A DNA stretch of 64,000 bases. Source: Saonia flava (GTDB taxonomy: Bacteria; Bacteroidota; Bacteroidia; Flavobacteriales; Flavobacteriaceae). Below, in pieces: positions 17,973 to 28,536 of this stretch. The stretch spans positions 2,047,062 through 2,111,061 of the forward strand of contig NZ_JAATJJ010000001.1 of NCBI RefSeq assembly GCF_011927795.1, read 5' to 3'. A model generated the notes under the pieces. It searched no databases. It saw only the letters and a list, made by a program, of their open reading frames with translations, and was not told the DNA's origin. How positions within the stretch are numbered: the stretch's first letter is position 1; every line of letters begins with the position of its first letter. Made by a program: the position numbers and the translations under genes.

Positions 17973-20231
17973 CTAGCCTAGTATTTCTTTCTTGCCTAGG
18001 AACGGTTGGTGGTAATGTCTTCTACCAGTTGCTTTGTACAAAGCATTGGCCAAAGCGCCCATAACCGGAGGAAAAGGAGGTTCACCAAGCCCTGTGGGGT
18101 CAATTTCGTTTTTAACAAAATGCACTTCAATGTTTTTAGGGGCCTCGTTATGACGAATCATTTTATAAGTGTCAAAATTGGTCTGTTCCGTTCTACCGTC
18201 CTTAAAGGTTAGTGAACCGTACATGGCATTGCCAACACCATCTATTATAGCTCCTTCGGCCATATTGGAGGCGGCATCTGGATTTACCACAATACCACAA
18301 TCAATGGCACATACAACATTATTTACTTTTGGTGTTTCGCCATCCATTACAATATCCAACACATGGGCAGCGTAACTGTTATGACAGAAATAGGCAGAAA
18401 CACCACGATGTGCACCGGGAGCGGAATTCGCCCAGTTAGATTTTTCACGTGCCAATTTTAGTACACCTGCCAATCGGTCTGGTTCGTAATCGTTGTTTTC
18501 CCCAACCGGATTATTTTTTGCCCTTTCCAATAGTTCCAATCTAAAATCAATTGGGTCCTTGTCAGCTGCCTCGGCAACCTCATCCAAAAATGCCTGTTCT
18601 ACACCAGCCATAAAGTTGGATCGAGGCGCCCTAAAAGCACCAATGGTTATATTGGAATTAATTTCCCATTGTTCTGCTAAATAATTATCAACTGCGCCAG
18701 CAGGGAAACGGTTAGCAAATAATGGTGTTTCTGGCACACCACCTGCCTTTACATGAAAAGCAACTAAATTATTATTTTCATCAAGTGCCGCACGATAGGT
18801 AGCATGATAGGAGGGTCTGTAAATACCAAAGGTCATATCATCTTCCCTAGTGTAAACCAGTTTTACGGGTGATTTCGCCTGTTTTGAAATTAATGCGGCC
18901 TCAATGGCATAATGGGCGTATGCCCTTCTACCAAAACCACCACCCATACGGGTCATTTCTATATCAATTTTTTCTGCCGGCAATCCTAGCCTAGTGGATA
19001 GTGTAGTTTCCGCTAAGGCAGGTGCTTGTAAAGGTCCTGCTAAATGTGCATCTGTATCGGTGACATTTGCAAAAAAGTTCATGGGCTCCATACAATTGTG
19101 TGCCAAAAAGGGACAACTGTAAGAACGCTCAATGACCTTGGCAGCATTTTTAAATACCGCTTCCGGGTTACCGTCCTTTCTCGCCACAGTACCCGGTTTT
19201 GATGCCATTTCAGTCATTTGGGCATAATGGCCATCGGTGCTTTCCAATCCCTTTGGAACTGTCACTTCCACCTCGGTACCAAATCGGTCCATCTTAAAAT
19301 TATAATCGGTAATAGGTTCCCATTCCGCTTGTAATTGTTTTTTTGCATTCATTACCTCCCAAGTAGATTTTCCAACAATGGCTACCAAGTCTGTAAATGC
19401 ATTGGTGTCAAAATACCCCCGTGTCATATCATCGGTAAGTGTATTTATTTGAAACACATCCACAATTCCAGGCATGGAACGGACATTGCTATCATCAAAA
19501 GATTTTAGTTTTAAACCAAATGCCGGTGGATGTACCGCCATGGCAATCAACGCTCCTTCATATTGATAATCAATGCCAAAAAGTGGTTTGCCCGTAATAA
19601 TTTTCTGTGTTTCCACATCTTTTTTAGAGTGGCCTATAATGGTAAAATTCTTGACTTCTTTTAAGGTAACTTCTTCTGGAACTTCTAGCTGCGCTGCTGC
19701 TGCTGCCATTTCCGCATAGCCAGCAGATTTTCCTGAAGTTTTGTGCGCTAATACGCCTTCAGTCGTTTCAATTTCACCTACCGGAACCTGCCAAGCATTG
19801 GCTGCCGCTTGCTTTAACATGTGCCTTGCTGTGGCCCCTGCCATTCGTAAGCCTTCCCAACGGCGACGGATACCCTGACTACCGCCTGTAAACTGCCATC
19901 CGTATTTTTCGGCATTGAAGGGTGCTTGTTCCACTAACACATCTTCCCAAATAATATCTAGCTCATCGGCTACGATCATGGGCATGGAGGTCATTACGCC
20001 TTGTCCAAATTCTGGGTTGGGACATTGGATAGTGACCAAACCATTATCGCCAATTTTTAAGTATGCATTTATCTCAAACCACTCTTTGGGCATCTCCCTG
20101 ACCGCAATTTTCTCAACATCCTTGGGTTTGCATGAGTTTAAAATACTAAACCCTAGAACAAGTCCGCCACTAGCCAAACTGGTATTTTTGATAAAAGCGC
20201 GTCTTCCTATTTTTGTTTTTATAGAAGCCAT
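17973..20231 (-). CDS. Molybdopterin-binding subunit of a xanthine-dehydrogenase-family oxidoreductase, Tat-exported (copy 2)
   Basis: 752 aa paralogue of the neighbouring large subunits. Tat motif G-R-R-A-F-I-K and Cys in L-N-S-C-K-P near residue 34. It has G-G-G-F-G-R-R, F-R-A-P-R-S-N-F and the active-site G-L-G-E-P. The 2Fe-2S subunit gene ends 18 bp upstream, so the two form a heterodimer. The first ~28 residues are the same as in copy 3 because the DNA is part of a 561-bp duplication, while the rest has diverged. The substrate is unknown and may differ between copies. Confidence 0.87.
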   Translation of the reverse strand: MASIKTKIGRRAFIKNTSLASGGLVLGFSILNSCKPKDVEKIAVREMPKEWFEINAYLKIGDNGLVTIQCPNPEFGQGVMTSMPMIVADELDIIWEDVLVEQAPFNAEKYGWQFTGGSQGIRRRWEGLRMAGATARHMLKQAAANAWQVPVGEIETTEGVLAHKTSGKSAGYAEMAAAAAQLEVPEEVTLKEVKNFTIIGHSKKDVETQKIITGKPLFGIDYQYEGALIAMAVHPPAFGLKLKSFDDSNVRSMPGIVDVFQINTLTDDMTRGYFDTNAFTDLVAIVGKSTWEVMNAKKQLQAEWEPITDYNFKMDRFGTEVEVTVPKGLESTDGHYAQMTEMASKPGTVARKDGNPEAVFKNAAKVIERSYSCPFLAHNCMEPMNFFANVTDTDAHLAGPLQAPALAETTLSTRLGLPAEKIDIEMTRMGGGFGRRAYAHYAIEAALISKQAKSPVKLVYTREDDMTFGIYRPSYHATYRAALDENNNLVAFHVKAGGVPETPLFANRFPAGAVDNYLAEQWEINSNITIGAFRAPRSNFMAGVEQAFLDEVAEAADKDPIDFRLELLERAKNNPVGENNDYEPDRLAGVLKLAREKSNWANSAPGAHRGVSAYFCHNSYAAHVLDIVMDGETPKVNNVVCAIDCGIVVNPDAASNMAEGAIIDGVGNAMYGSLTFKDGRTEQTNFDTYKMIRHNEAPKNIEVHFVKNEIDPTGLGEPPFPPVMGALANALYKATGRRHYHQPFLGKKEILG

Positions 20232-20705
20232 TTGTGTGATTTTTTTTGATTAAGATTCAGCTGCTGTTTTAACCGCTGTTTTAATACGGGTATACGTACC
20301 ACAGCGACAAATATTTCCGTTCATGGCAGTCTCGATTTCGGTGTCAGAAGGATGGGGATTTCTCTTCAACAATGCCGAAGCGGTCATGATTTGTCCCGCT
20401 TGGCAATAGCCACATTGTGGCACATCTATTTCCAACCAAGCCTTTTGCACTGGATGGTCACCATTTTCTGAAAGGCCTTCTATAGTGGTGATTTCTTGCT
20501 CACCAACGGCCGAAACAGGTAATTGACATGAACGAACCGCATTGTCACCTAAATGAATTGTACAAGCACCACACTGCGCAATGCCACAACCGTATTTGGT
20601 GCCAACCAGTTTAATGTGGTCGCGCAGCACCCAAAGCATTGGGGTACTTGGGTCAACGTCTATTTCTTTTGTTTCCCCATTGATTTTTAAATTGAAAGTT
20701 GCCAT
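20145..20705. repeat. 561-bp direct duplication, copy A
   Basis: Covers the Tat signal region of molybdenum hydroxylase copy 2, the intergenic spacer and the whole 2Fe-2S gene. It matches 22960-23520 without gaps (constant offset 2815 bp) with about 11 differences seen by eye. Similarity stops right at the ATG of the 2Fe-2S gene on one side and in the lipobox region of the large subunit on the other. Confidence 0.85.
20250..20705 (-). CDS. 2Fe-2S subunit of molybdenum hydroxylase (IorA-like), copy 2
   Basis: 151 aa with two iron-sulfur clusters: plant-ferredoxin-type Cys40, Cys45, Cys48, Cys60, and the helical domain Cys98, Cys101, Cys133, Cys135 (N-I-C-R-C-G-T-Y). It passes electrons from the molybdenum centre to an acceptor. 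It has no signal peptide and is probably carried through Tat by its large subunit. It differs from the copy at 23065 at only residues 7 (Lys/Asn) and 143 (Thr/Lys). No cytochrome c subunit is adjacent. Confidence 0.9.
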   Translation of the reverse strand: MATFNLKINGETKEIDVDPSTPMLWVLRDHIKLVGTKYGCGIAQCGACTIHLGDNAVRSCQLPVSAVGEQEITTIEGLSENGDHPVQKAWLEIDVPQCGYCQAGQIMTASALLKRNPHPSDTEIETAMNGNICRCGTYTRIKTAVKTAAES

Positions 20706-20787
20706 TAGCTAATCTTTTTTTTAATTAAGTAAATGATATTTTTTGATTTTAGTGTTGTGAAAACTCTAAAATATGCGTTTCGTTTTA

Positions 20788-23046
20788 TTAACCCAACACC
20801 TGTTTTTCTGTAATAAAGGGTTGATGATAGTGACGCTGGCCTGTAGCCTTATACAAGGCATTTGCCAAAGCCCCCATGATTGGAGGAAAAGGTGGTTCGC
20901 CCAAGCCCGTGGGGTCAATGTCATTTTGCACAAAATGGGTTTCGATGGATTTTGGGGCCTCACTATGTCGTATTAAACGATACTTATCGAAATTTTTCTG
21001 TTCTGGTGCCCCATCTTTAAAAGTAATTGCACTATACATGGCATGACCAATACCGTCTACAACCCCACCTTCGGCCAAGTTGGTTGCCGCATCCGGGTTT
21101 ATCACAATACCGCAATCAATGGCAGTAGTGACTTTTTGAACCACAGGTTTATCTTTTTCCATAGCAATATCCAATACTTGGGCCACATAGCTGTCGTGGC
21201 AAAAATACGCCGAAACTCCACGGTTCATACCTTGGTTGCCCGACTCCCAATTTGATTTTTCCTTTACCAATTCCAACACTCCGGCATATCTGGCAGCATC
21301 ATAGTCGTTTCTCTCTCCAACCGGATTTTCTTGAGCTCGTTTTAACAACTCTAATCGAAGTTCAATAGGGTCTTTACCTGCTGCTTCTGCAACTTCGTCC
21401 AAGAAAGATTGTTCGGCACCGGCAATAAAATTGGATCTAGGAGCCCTAAAAGCTCCTGTAGTAATATTGGATTCAATCGTCCAATCCTCCGCTAAGTAAT
21501 TATCCAAGGCCCCTGCCGGAAAGCGGTTGGCAAATAATGGGCTTTCTGGAATTCCCCCAGTCTTTACATGAAGAGCGGTCAAATTATTATCAGCATCCAA
21601 TGCTGCGCGGTAAGTAGCATAGTATGAAGGTCTATATATTCCTTGAGACATATCATCTTCGCGGCTATAGACTAATTTTACAGGTGCTTTTACCTTTTGC
21701 GAAATTGCCGCTACCTCTACCATAAAATGACCATATAACCTTCGTCCAAACCCTCCACCCTGGCGGGTCATCATAATATCGACCTTTTCTATAGGTAGAC
21801 CTAGACGTTCCGCTATTGCAGGTTCCATCCATTCCGGTGTTTGGGTAGGTCCCAATAATTCTGCATGATCATCAGTTACATTGGCGAAGAAGTTCATGGG
21901 CTCCATTGTATTGTGGGCCAAGAAAGGTGCACTATAGCTTCGTTCTATTACTTTGGATGCATTTTTAAATGCCGCCTCAGGATTTCCATCTTTACGCACT
22001 ACCTTTCCCTTGCGAGCATTCAATTCTTCCATTTTTAAACGGTGGTTGGTTGAATTTTCTAAGCCAGCAGGAAAATTAACCTTCATTTCATTCCCAAACA
22101 TGGACATGCCTACAGAGACTTCGGGCGCATTTTCCCATTCAACTTTAAGTGCTTTTTTTGCTTGCATCACCTGCCAAGTACTTTCTCCCAATACTACAAT
22201 CACCTCATTGAAGGCCGTATGATGAAAAGCACTACGCTTAAAATCATCATCGTAAATTTTTAATGAGAATACATCTTTTATGCCAGGCATTTGCTTTGCG
22301 GAATCAGCATCAAAAGACTTCAATTGCATACCAAATGCGGGTGGATGTGCCAAAGTAGCGATCAACATACCTTCTCGCTGAACATCAAGTCCAAATAATG
22401 GCTGTCCGGTAACTATTTTTCTGCCGTCCACATTTTTTCGAGAAGTTCCTATAATAGAAAACTCCGAACGTTCCTTTAAATCGACTTCTTCGGGTACTGC
22501 TATCTGTGATGCTGCAGATGCCATATCGCCGTAACCTGCTGAGTTGCCACTAACCTCATGTGTAAGTTTACCAGCTACCGCGCTGATTTCACCAACTGGA
22601 ACTTGCCATGCTTTTGCCGCGGCTTCCTTCAACATTTGACGAGCAGTGGCACCAGCCATTCTTAAACTTTGCCAAGAACTACTGATAGATCTACTGCCAC
22701 CAGCCACTTGCCAGCTATACAAATCAGTGTTCAAGGGCGCCTGCTCCACTAGTACATCTTTCCAGTCAATTTCAAGCTCGTCGGCAACAATCATGGGCAT
22801 GGATGTTCTCACATTTTGTCCTATTTCAGGATTGGGAGAAAGAATAGTCACCAAACCATTGTCACCGATTTTTAGATAACCATTGATTTCAAACCATTCT
22901 TTAGGCATTTCTTGAACCGCCATTTCCGCTACTTGCTTAGGTTTACAAGAATTTAAAAAACTAAACCCTAGAACGAGTCCGCCACTTGCCAAACTGGTAT
23001 TTTTGATAAAAGCGCGTCTTCCTATTTTTGTTTTTATAGAAGCCAT
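20788..23046 (-). CDS. Molybdopterin-binding subunit of a xanthine-dehydrogenase-family oxidoreductase, Tat-exported (copy 3)
   Basis: 752 aa, same build as its paralogues: Tat motif G-R-R-A-F-I-K, L-N-S-C lipobox-like site, G-G-G-F-G-R-R, F-R-A-P-R-S-N-F and the catalytic-Glu segment G-L-G-E-P near the C-terminus. It lies 18 bp after its 2Fe-2S gene and before the second such pair. Moco maturation genes (XdhC-like, MobA) are not in the window. Periplasmic relatives oxidise aldehydes to acids, and a PQQ alcohol-type dehydrogenase is encoded a few genes upstream. Confidence 0.87.
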   Translation of the reverse strand: MASIKTKIGRRAFIKNTSLASGGLVLGFSFLNSCKPKQVAEMAVQEMPKEWFEINGYLKIGDNGLVTILSPNPEIGQNVRTSMPMIVADELEIDWKDVLVEQAPLNTDLYSWQVAGGSRSISSSWQSLRMAGATARQMLKEAAAKAWQVPVGEISAVAGKLTHEVSGNSAGYGDMASAASQIAVPEEVDLKERSEFSIIGTSRKNVDGRKIVTGQPLFGLDVQREGMLIATLAHPPAFGMQLKSFDADSAKQMPGIKDVFSLKIYDDDFKRSAFHHTAFNEVIVVLGESTWQVMQAKKALKVEWENAPEVSVGMSMFGNEMKVNFPAGLENSTNHRLKMEELNARKGKVVRKDGNPEAAFKNASKVIERSYSAPFLAHNTMEPMNFFANVTDDHAELLGPTQTPEWMEPAIAERLGLPIEKVDIMMTRQGGGFGRRLYGHFMVEVAAISQKVKAPVKLVYSREDDMSQGIYRPSYYATYRAALDADNNLTALHVKTGGIPESPLFANRFPAGALDNYLAEDWTIESNITTGAFRAPRSNFIAGAEQSFLDEVAEAAGKDPIELRLELLKRAQENPVGERNDYDAARYAGVLELVKEKSNWESGNQGMNRGVSAYFCHDSYVAQVLDIAMEKDKPVVQKVTTAIDCGIVINPDAATNLAEGGVVDGIGHAMYSAITFKDGAPEQKNFDKYRLIRHSEAPKSIETHFVQNDIDPTGLGEPPFPPIMGALANALYKATGQRHYHQPFITEKQVLG

Positions 23047-23520
23047 TTGTGTGATTTTTTTTAATTAAGATTCAGCTGCTGTTTTAACCGCTTTTTTAAT
23101 ACGGGTATACGTACCGCAGCGACAAATATTTCCGTTCATGGCAGTCTCGATTTCGGTGTCAGAAGGATGGGGATTTCTCTTCAACAATGCCGAAGCGGTC
23201 ATGATTTGTCCCGCTTGGCAATAGCCACATTGTGGTACATCTATTTCCAACCAAGCCTTTTGCACAGGATGGTCACCATTTTCTGAAAGGCCTTCTATAG
23301 TGGTGATTTCTTGCTCACCAACGGCCGAAACAGGTAATTGACATGAACGAACCGCATTGTCACCTAAATGAATTGTACAAGCACCACACTGCGCAATGCC
23401 ACAACCGTATTTGGTGCCAACCAGTTTAATGTGATCGCGCAGTACCCAAAGCATTGGGGTACTTGGGTCAACGTCTATTTCTTTTGTTTCCCCGTTGATG
23501 TTTAAATTGAAAGTTGCCAT
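22960..23520. repeat. 561-bp direct duplication, copy B
   Basis: Partner of 20145-20705, about 98% identical by eye. It contains the 2Fe-2S gene of the first pair, the spacer and the Tat signal region of molybdenum hydroxylase copy 3. Confidence 0.85.
23065..23520 (-). CDS. 2Fe-2S subunit of molybdenum hydroxylase (IorA-like), copy 1
   Basis: 151 aa with the eight cluster cysteines at 40, 45, 48, 60, 98, 101, 133 and 135. It is almost the same protein as the one at 20250 (two residue differences), although the large subunits they serve are clearly diverged. It is the first of the molybdenum hydroxylase genes in the direction of transcription and follows the flavodoxin gene after 96 bp. Confidence 0.9.
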   Translation of the reverse strand: MATFNLNINGETKEIDVDPSTPMLWVLRDHIKLVGTKYGCGIAQCGACTIHLGDNAVRSCQLPVSAVGEQEITTIEGLSENGDHPVQKAWLEIDVPQCGYCQAGQIMTASALLKRNPHPSDTEIETAMNGNICRCGTYTRIKKAVKTAAES

Positions 23521-23616
23521 GATTTTAATGTTTGATTGAAATTATGAATTTTTTGCTGAATCGAGACCTAAAATTCCAATATTCTCAATCCAAATAATGT
23601 TAATTTTTTTATTTTT

Positions 23617-24219
23617 CTATCTCATAATCAATAGATTGAGTTTTTTAAGCCATTCTTCAATTTTTAATTCCGCTTTCATTGCAATAGTATCTTTAATGAC
23701 CAAAAAAATACCATCCCTTTCAACACCACCTTTTACAGTAAATCCTTTTAATATATTACTGTTTGGACATAGTTCTTTTACTTTTTTAAAACTACTTCCA
23801 ACGCCATACCCAGCATTGGTGTTAAAAGGTACTATGGTCTTGTTGGATAGGTTATTGTTATAGAGGAAACTCTTCATTGGCGGGGGCAATTGCATGCCCC
23901 ATGTAGGGAAACCCAAGAAGATAGTATCGTATTTGGTAATATCTACGTTTGTTTTGAGCGGGGGAAGAAATCCAGATTCGTTTTCTTCGGCCACCTGTTT
24001 TACTATAGCCTTGTAATTCTCTGGATAGGGATTTTCTAGCTCCAAGGCCACCAAATCACCACCAACTTTTTGATGTATTATTTCTGCAATGGCTTTGGTA
24101 TTATTGGTGCGGGATAGATATACGATAAGAATATTGTCCGATTTGGGCTGATGTTCCTTTTCCGCCCCCATTGGGAAGCAAGAGGTAAATAAGACTAAGA
24201 ATATGGCCAGCTTATTCAT
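23617..24219 (-). CDS. Flavodoxin-family protein with lipoprotein signal
   Basis: 200 aa. The flavodoxin fold is clear: the FMN phosphate loop is Y-L-S-R-T-N-N-T-K near residue 35, followed by F-L-G-F-P-T-W-G (isoalloxazine loop) and N-T-N-A-G-Y-G-V-G. The N-terminus L-V-L-F-T-S-C reads as a lipobox (Cys14), which would place this flavoprotein outside the cytoplasm, an unusual location. It lies between the Tat-exported aldo/keto reductase (19 bp) and the molybdenum hydroxylases, and may carry electrons between exported redox enzymes. Confidence 0.8.
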   Translation of the reverse strand: MNKLAIFLVLFTSCFPMGAEKEHQPKSDNILIVYLSRTNNTKAIAEIIHQKVGGDLVALELENPYPENYKAIVKQVAEENESGFLPPLKTNVDITKYDTIFLGFPTWGMQLPPPMKSFLYNNNLSNKTIVPFNTNAGYGVGSSFKKVKELCPNSNILKGFTVKGGVERDGIFLVIKDTIAMKAELKIEEWLKKLNLLIMR

Positions 24220-24238
24220 AAATATCCAAATTCAAAAT

Positions 24239-25363
<1,125 letters not shown>

Positions 25364-25390
25364 GATGTTTTCATTTTATAGGGTAAAAAA

Positions 25391-26293
25391 TTATTGCCCT
25401 AAGTGTTTCTGTAAAAAATAAATAACCTTATCTCTGATGTCAGCAACATCGAACATTTCTCCAAAATGGGGGGCATCCTTAACAACAATCAGTTCATTTT
25501 CAACGCCATGAACTGTTAACCATGAACTTAAAAGTAGGGATTGTCTTGGCGAAACCAAGTCATCCTTTTCCCCATGAATGATTAAAAAAGGAGGGTCGTT
25601 TTCATCCACATAGGTTACAGGGCTAGCAATCTTGGCCAAGTCAGGCCTATGAAGAGGAGGAGCTCCTATCAATAAAGCTTCGGGCGATTTAGCATCATTG
25701 GCCCCTGGGAACAATATTAATTCTGCTGGGCCATAAAAATCTACCACTGCCTTAAAGTTGAATGATTCTGTTGAGCCGTTCATAAAAAAATTAGGAACAC
25801 CATTGTTTTTAGAAAGTCCCATTAATGAAGCTAAATGTCCTCCAGCCGAGAATCCCATTACCGCAATACGGTCAACATCCAAATTATATTTTTCGGCATT
25901 GTCTATCAAAAAAGAAACGGCCCTATTGCAATCTTGTATCTGTGCCGGAAAAACAGCTTGGGTGGCAAAACGGTAATCGATTGAAACCAAGGCATATCCT
26001 TTAGAAACAATTTCTGCCACTGTTTTTTTCATGTATCCGATATCGGCGTATTTATCATTGACCAACCATCCGCCTCCGTGAACAAAAACAACTACCGGTA
26101 CCTTGCCGTTTATATTAGGTGGTAAATAAATATCCAACATGTGCTTTTGTAGGGTGTCGTTGTTGTAATTTACATTGCCATGTAATACAGTTCGCTCAGG
26201 GAATAGGTTAATTACCCGATTGGTCTGAGAAAATCCCTGCTGAACTATGATAATCCCAAAAAATAAGAAGAGTAAAGGTTTATTAACTTTCAA
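25391..26293 (-). CDS. Secreted alpha/beta hydrolase (acetylesterase-type)
   Basis: 300 aa with a signal peptide ending Q-G-F-S-Q. Oxyanion motif H-G-G-G-W at 72-76, nucleophile Ser149 in G-F-S-A-G-G, Asp in H-G-E-K-D-D and His in A-P-H-F-G-E. This is the BD-FAE/hormone-sensitive-lipase-like layout that removes small acyl groups from sugars, phenolics or alcohols. It lies 27 bp from the aldo/keto reductase and 41 bp from the PQQ dehydrogenase gene. Confidence 0.85.
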   Translation of the reverse strand: MKVNKPLLFLFFGIIIVQQGFSQTNRVINLFPERTVLHGNVNYNNDTLQKHMLDIYLPPNINGKVPVVVFVHGGGWLVNDKYADIGYMKKTVAEIVSKGYALVSIDYRFATQAVFPAQIQDCNRAVSFLIDNAEKYNLDVDRIAVMGFSAGGHLASLMGLSKNNGVPNFFMNGSTESFNFKAVVDFYGPAELILFPGANDAKSPEALLIGAPPLHRPDLAKIASPVTYVDENDPPFLIIHGEKDDLVSPRQSLLLSSWLTVHGVENELIVVKDAPHFGEMFDVADIRDKVIYFLQKHLGQ

Positions 26294-26334
26294 AATACAT
26301 TGTTTTTTTAAGTAACTAAAACATTTTACAATTG

Positions 26335-28491
26335 CTATGGTAATGCAAACGTCATAATCGAACCCGAGGGGTTTTCTTTTGTGCCACCTACCGAAAGTGC
26401 AATATATTGTTTACCATCAATCACATAAGAGCACACATTTGCGTTATTGGCCGCAGGCAATTCTTTTTCCCAAACAAGTTCTCCTGTTTTCTTGTCAAAG
26501 GCCCATAATTTTTTATCTGCCGCACCACTGATAAATACCAGTCCTCCTGCGGTTACCATGGGACCAGAGCGGCCAAGTAGGCCAGTGTTGGGACCTCCTG
26601 GCTCTTGTAGTTTTTCATCGTTCCCCAATGGAATCTGCCAATCATATTCCCCCGTGGAAAGATTCAGGGCATTTAAGGTTGCCCAAGGGGTTTTTAAAGC
26701 CGGATTGCCACTAGGGTCGCTCCATGTTCTGTACGGTGTAATGTTCATATACCTTGTAGGTTTTTCTTCATCATCAGCTATTTGTGGAGCATCAATTGTA
26801 GCATCCTTCATATTGTATAAAAAGGCAATGATTCCTCTTTCTTCCTGAGCTGTAATCACTCCTTTGTAGCCGGGCATTTTGCCACCTCCTTGCTGTATTT
26901 TCTGAAGTGCTTCGCGTTCAGAAAGCTTATCTTTTAAGTCGACCAAAGAAGGTACATCCGCCATCATTCCTTGTTTTTCGATACCATGACAGGCCACACA
27001 ATGTTTTTCATAGGTAACCCTTCCCAACTCAAAACGGGTATTGTTCTGGGCGGCAAAGTGTTTATCCGCATCCACAATGGTCTGAATTTCGGGAAGATTG
27101 TTTCCCCTTATGTACAAATAATCTGTGTTTGGGTCATAGGCAGACCCACCCCAATTGGCACCGCCTCTTGTGGCTGGTAAGGATAATGTTCCCTTTAAAT
27201 CTGGTGGTGTAAACAACCCTTCATACCTTACCGAACGAAACGTTTTTAATATGGCTTCATGGTCTTCTGGTGAGTAATTATTCAGGTCATCTTCTGTCAT
27301 AAACTGTTTTACAAAAGGTTTTGGTTTTACAGGAAAAGGCTGGGTTTCAAAAGCTACTTCCCCAGGAAGATTGGATGCAGGTACTTTGCGTTCTTCCACT
27401 GGGTAAATAGGTTCTCCTGTATCACGATCCAAGATAAAAACAAAACCTTGCTTGGTCGTTTGGGTGACTGCCTCGATTGTTTTTCCATCTTTTTGAAGGG
27501 TCACCAAAGTAGGAGGTGCAGGCAAATCATAATCCCAAATGTCATGATGCACCGCTTGAAAATGCCATTTATAGGCGCCCGTGGTAGCATCCAATGCCAA
27601 AACACAGTTTCCGTAAAGGTTAGCACCTATTCTGTCGGCCCCATAAAAATCATAGGAAGGAGACCCCAACGCTAAGTAAACCATACCTCTTTCCGCATCG
27701 ATACTCATACCTGCCCAGCAATTAACACCACCCGCATATTTGTATGCATCTGGGGGCCATGTCTCATAGCCAGGTTCACCTGGATGGGGAATGGTATGAA
27801 AGGTCCAGGCCAATTCTCCAGTTTTTACATTATAGGCACGAACATAACCGGGAGGAGCTCCATAAAAATCGGGTAATCGTGAACCTATAATCACCAGATC
27901 CTTAAAAATGCTTCCTGGTGTTGTCAGCGTTACTGAAATTTCTTCCGGATTATCGCGTACCCCAACATTCAAGTTTACTTTTCCGCCTTCTCCAAAAGTG
28001 GGAACCAACTCACCAGTTTTTGCATTAATGGCCATTAAATAATTTCCCGCGGAATAGAGGATACGCTTGTCTTCACCATCTTCCCAATACGTAACACCTC
28101 TACTGGCAGCACTTGGAGCACCTTCTTCCAAGGCTTTAAATTTCCAAATTTGCTCTCCTGTTTTGGCATTTATGGCATAGACTGATTGTTTTGCTGAATT
28201 AGCATACAGTACCCCATCAATTATTATGGGATTACTTTGGCTCGAAATAGGGTCCTCCCCCTGCGGCACATCATCCGTTTGAAAGGTCCAAGCGTTTTGT
28301 AGTTGGGCCACATTGGAAACATTTATTTGGTCCAATGGGGAATAGCTTGAAGCTTTGGCATCTGCTTTGTAGGTGGTCCAGGTATTCAATTTTTTTTTGG
28401 CTTCCTTGGCACAATTGGTTAATAGCAGCATTGAAATAAGCCCAATATATATGGAGTATTGAATACGCGTATGTACAATTTTTATTTTCAT
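26335..28491 (-). CDS. PQQ-dependent dehydrogenase lipoprotein with an inserted cytochrome c domain
   Basis: 718 aa, lipobox L-L-L-T-N-C (Cys27). The propeller has the quinoprotein repeats (for example A-I-N-A-K-T-G-E-Q-I-W) and the family signature H-H-D-I-W-D-Y-D-L-P-A-P-P at about 315-327. A cytochrome c domain (heme site C-V-A-C-H at 498-502, probable Met ligand in G-K-M-P-G near 539) is inserted inside the propeller instead of at an end. It should oxidise an alcohol or sugar in the periplasm and pass electrons to its own heme. The exported molybdenum hydroxylases encoded downstream could take the aldehyde on to the acid; that link is inference. Confidence 0.85.
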   Translation of the reverse strand: MKIKIVHTRIQYSIYIGLISMLLLTNCAKEAKKKLNTWTTYKADAKASSYSPLDQINVSNVAQLQNAWTFQTDDVPQGEDPISSQSNPIIIDGVLYANSAKQSVYAINAKTGEQIWKFKALEEGAPSAASRGVTYWEDGEDKRILYSAGNYLMAINAKTGELVPTFGEGGKVNLNVGVRDNPEEISVTLTTPGSIFKDLVIIGSRLPDFYGAPPGYVRAYNVKTGELAWTFHTIPHPGEPGYETWPPDAYKYAGGVNCWAGMSIDAERGMVYLALGSPSYDFYGADRIGANLYGNCVLALDATTGAYKWHFQAVHHDIWDYDLPAPPTLVTLQKDGKTIEAVTQTTKQGFVFILDRDTGEPIYPVEERKVPASNLPGEVAFETQPFPVKPKPFVKQFMTEDDLNNYSPEDHEAILKTFRSVRYEGLFTPPDLKGTLSLPATRGGANWGGSAYDPNTDYLYIRGNNLPEIQTIVDADKHFAAQNNTRFELGRVTYEKHCVACHGIEKQGMMADVPSLVDLKDKLSEREALQKIQQGGGKMPGYKGVITAQEERGIIAFLYNMKDATIDAPQIADDEEKPTRYMNITPYRTWSDPSGNPALKTPWATLNALNLSTGEYDWQIPLGNDEKLQEPGGPNTGLLGRSGPMVTAGGLVFISGAADKKLWAFDKKTGELVWEKELPAANNANVCSYVIDGKQYIALSVGGTKENPSGSIMTFALP

Positions 28492-28536
28492 ATTTTAATA
28501 TCGGGAATTTCTTTTCCGTCTTCTGAACAATTCCTG

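Noticed and set aside
26447-26848. 133-codon plus-strand ORF
   Set aside because: Lies fully antisense to the PQQ dehydrogenase gene, has no recognisable domain and its composition follows from the opposite strand.
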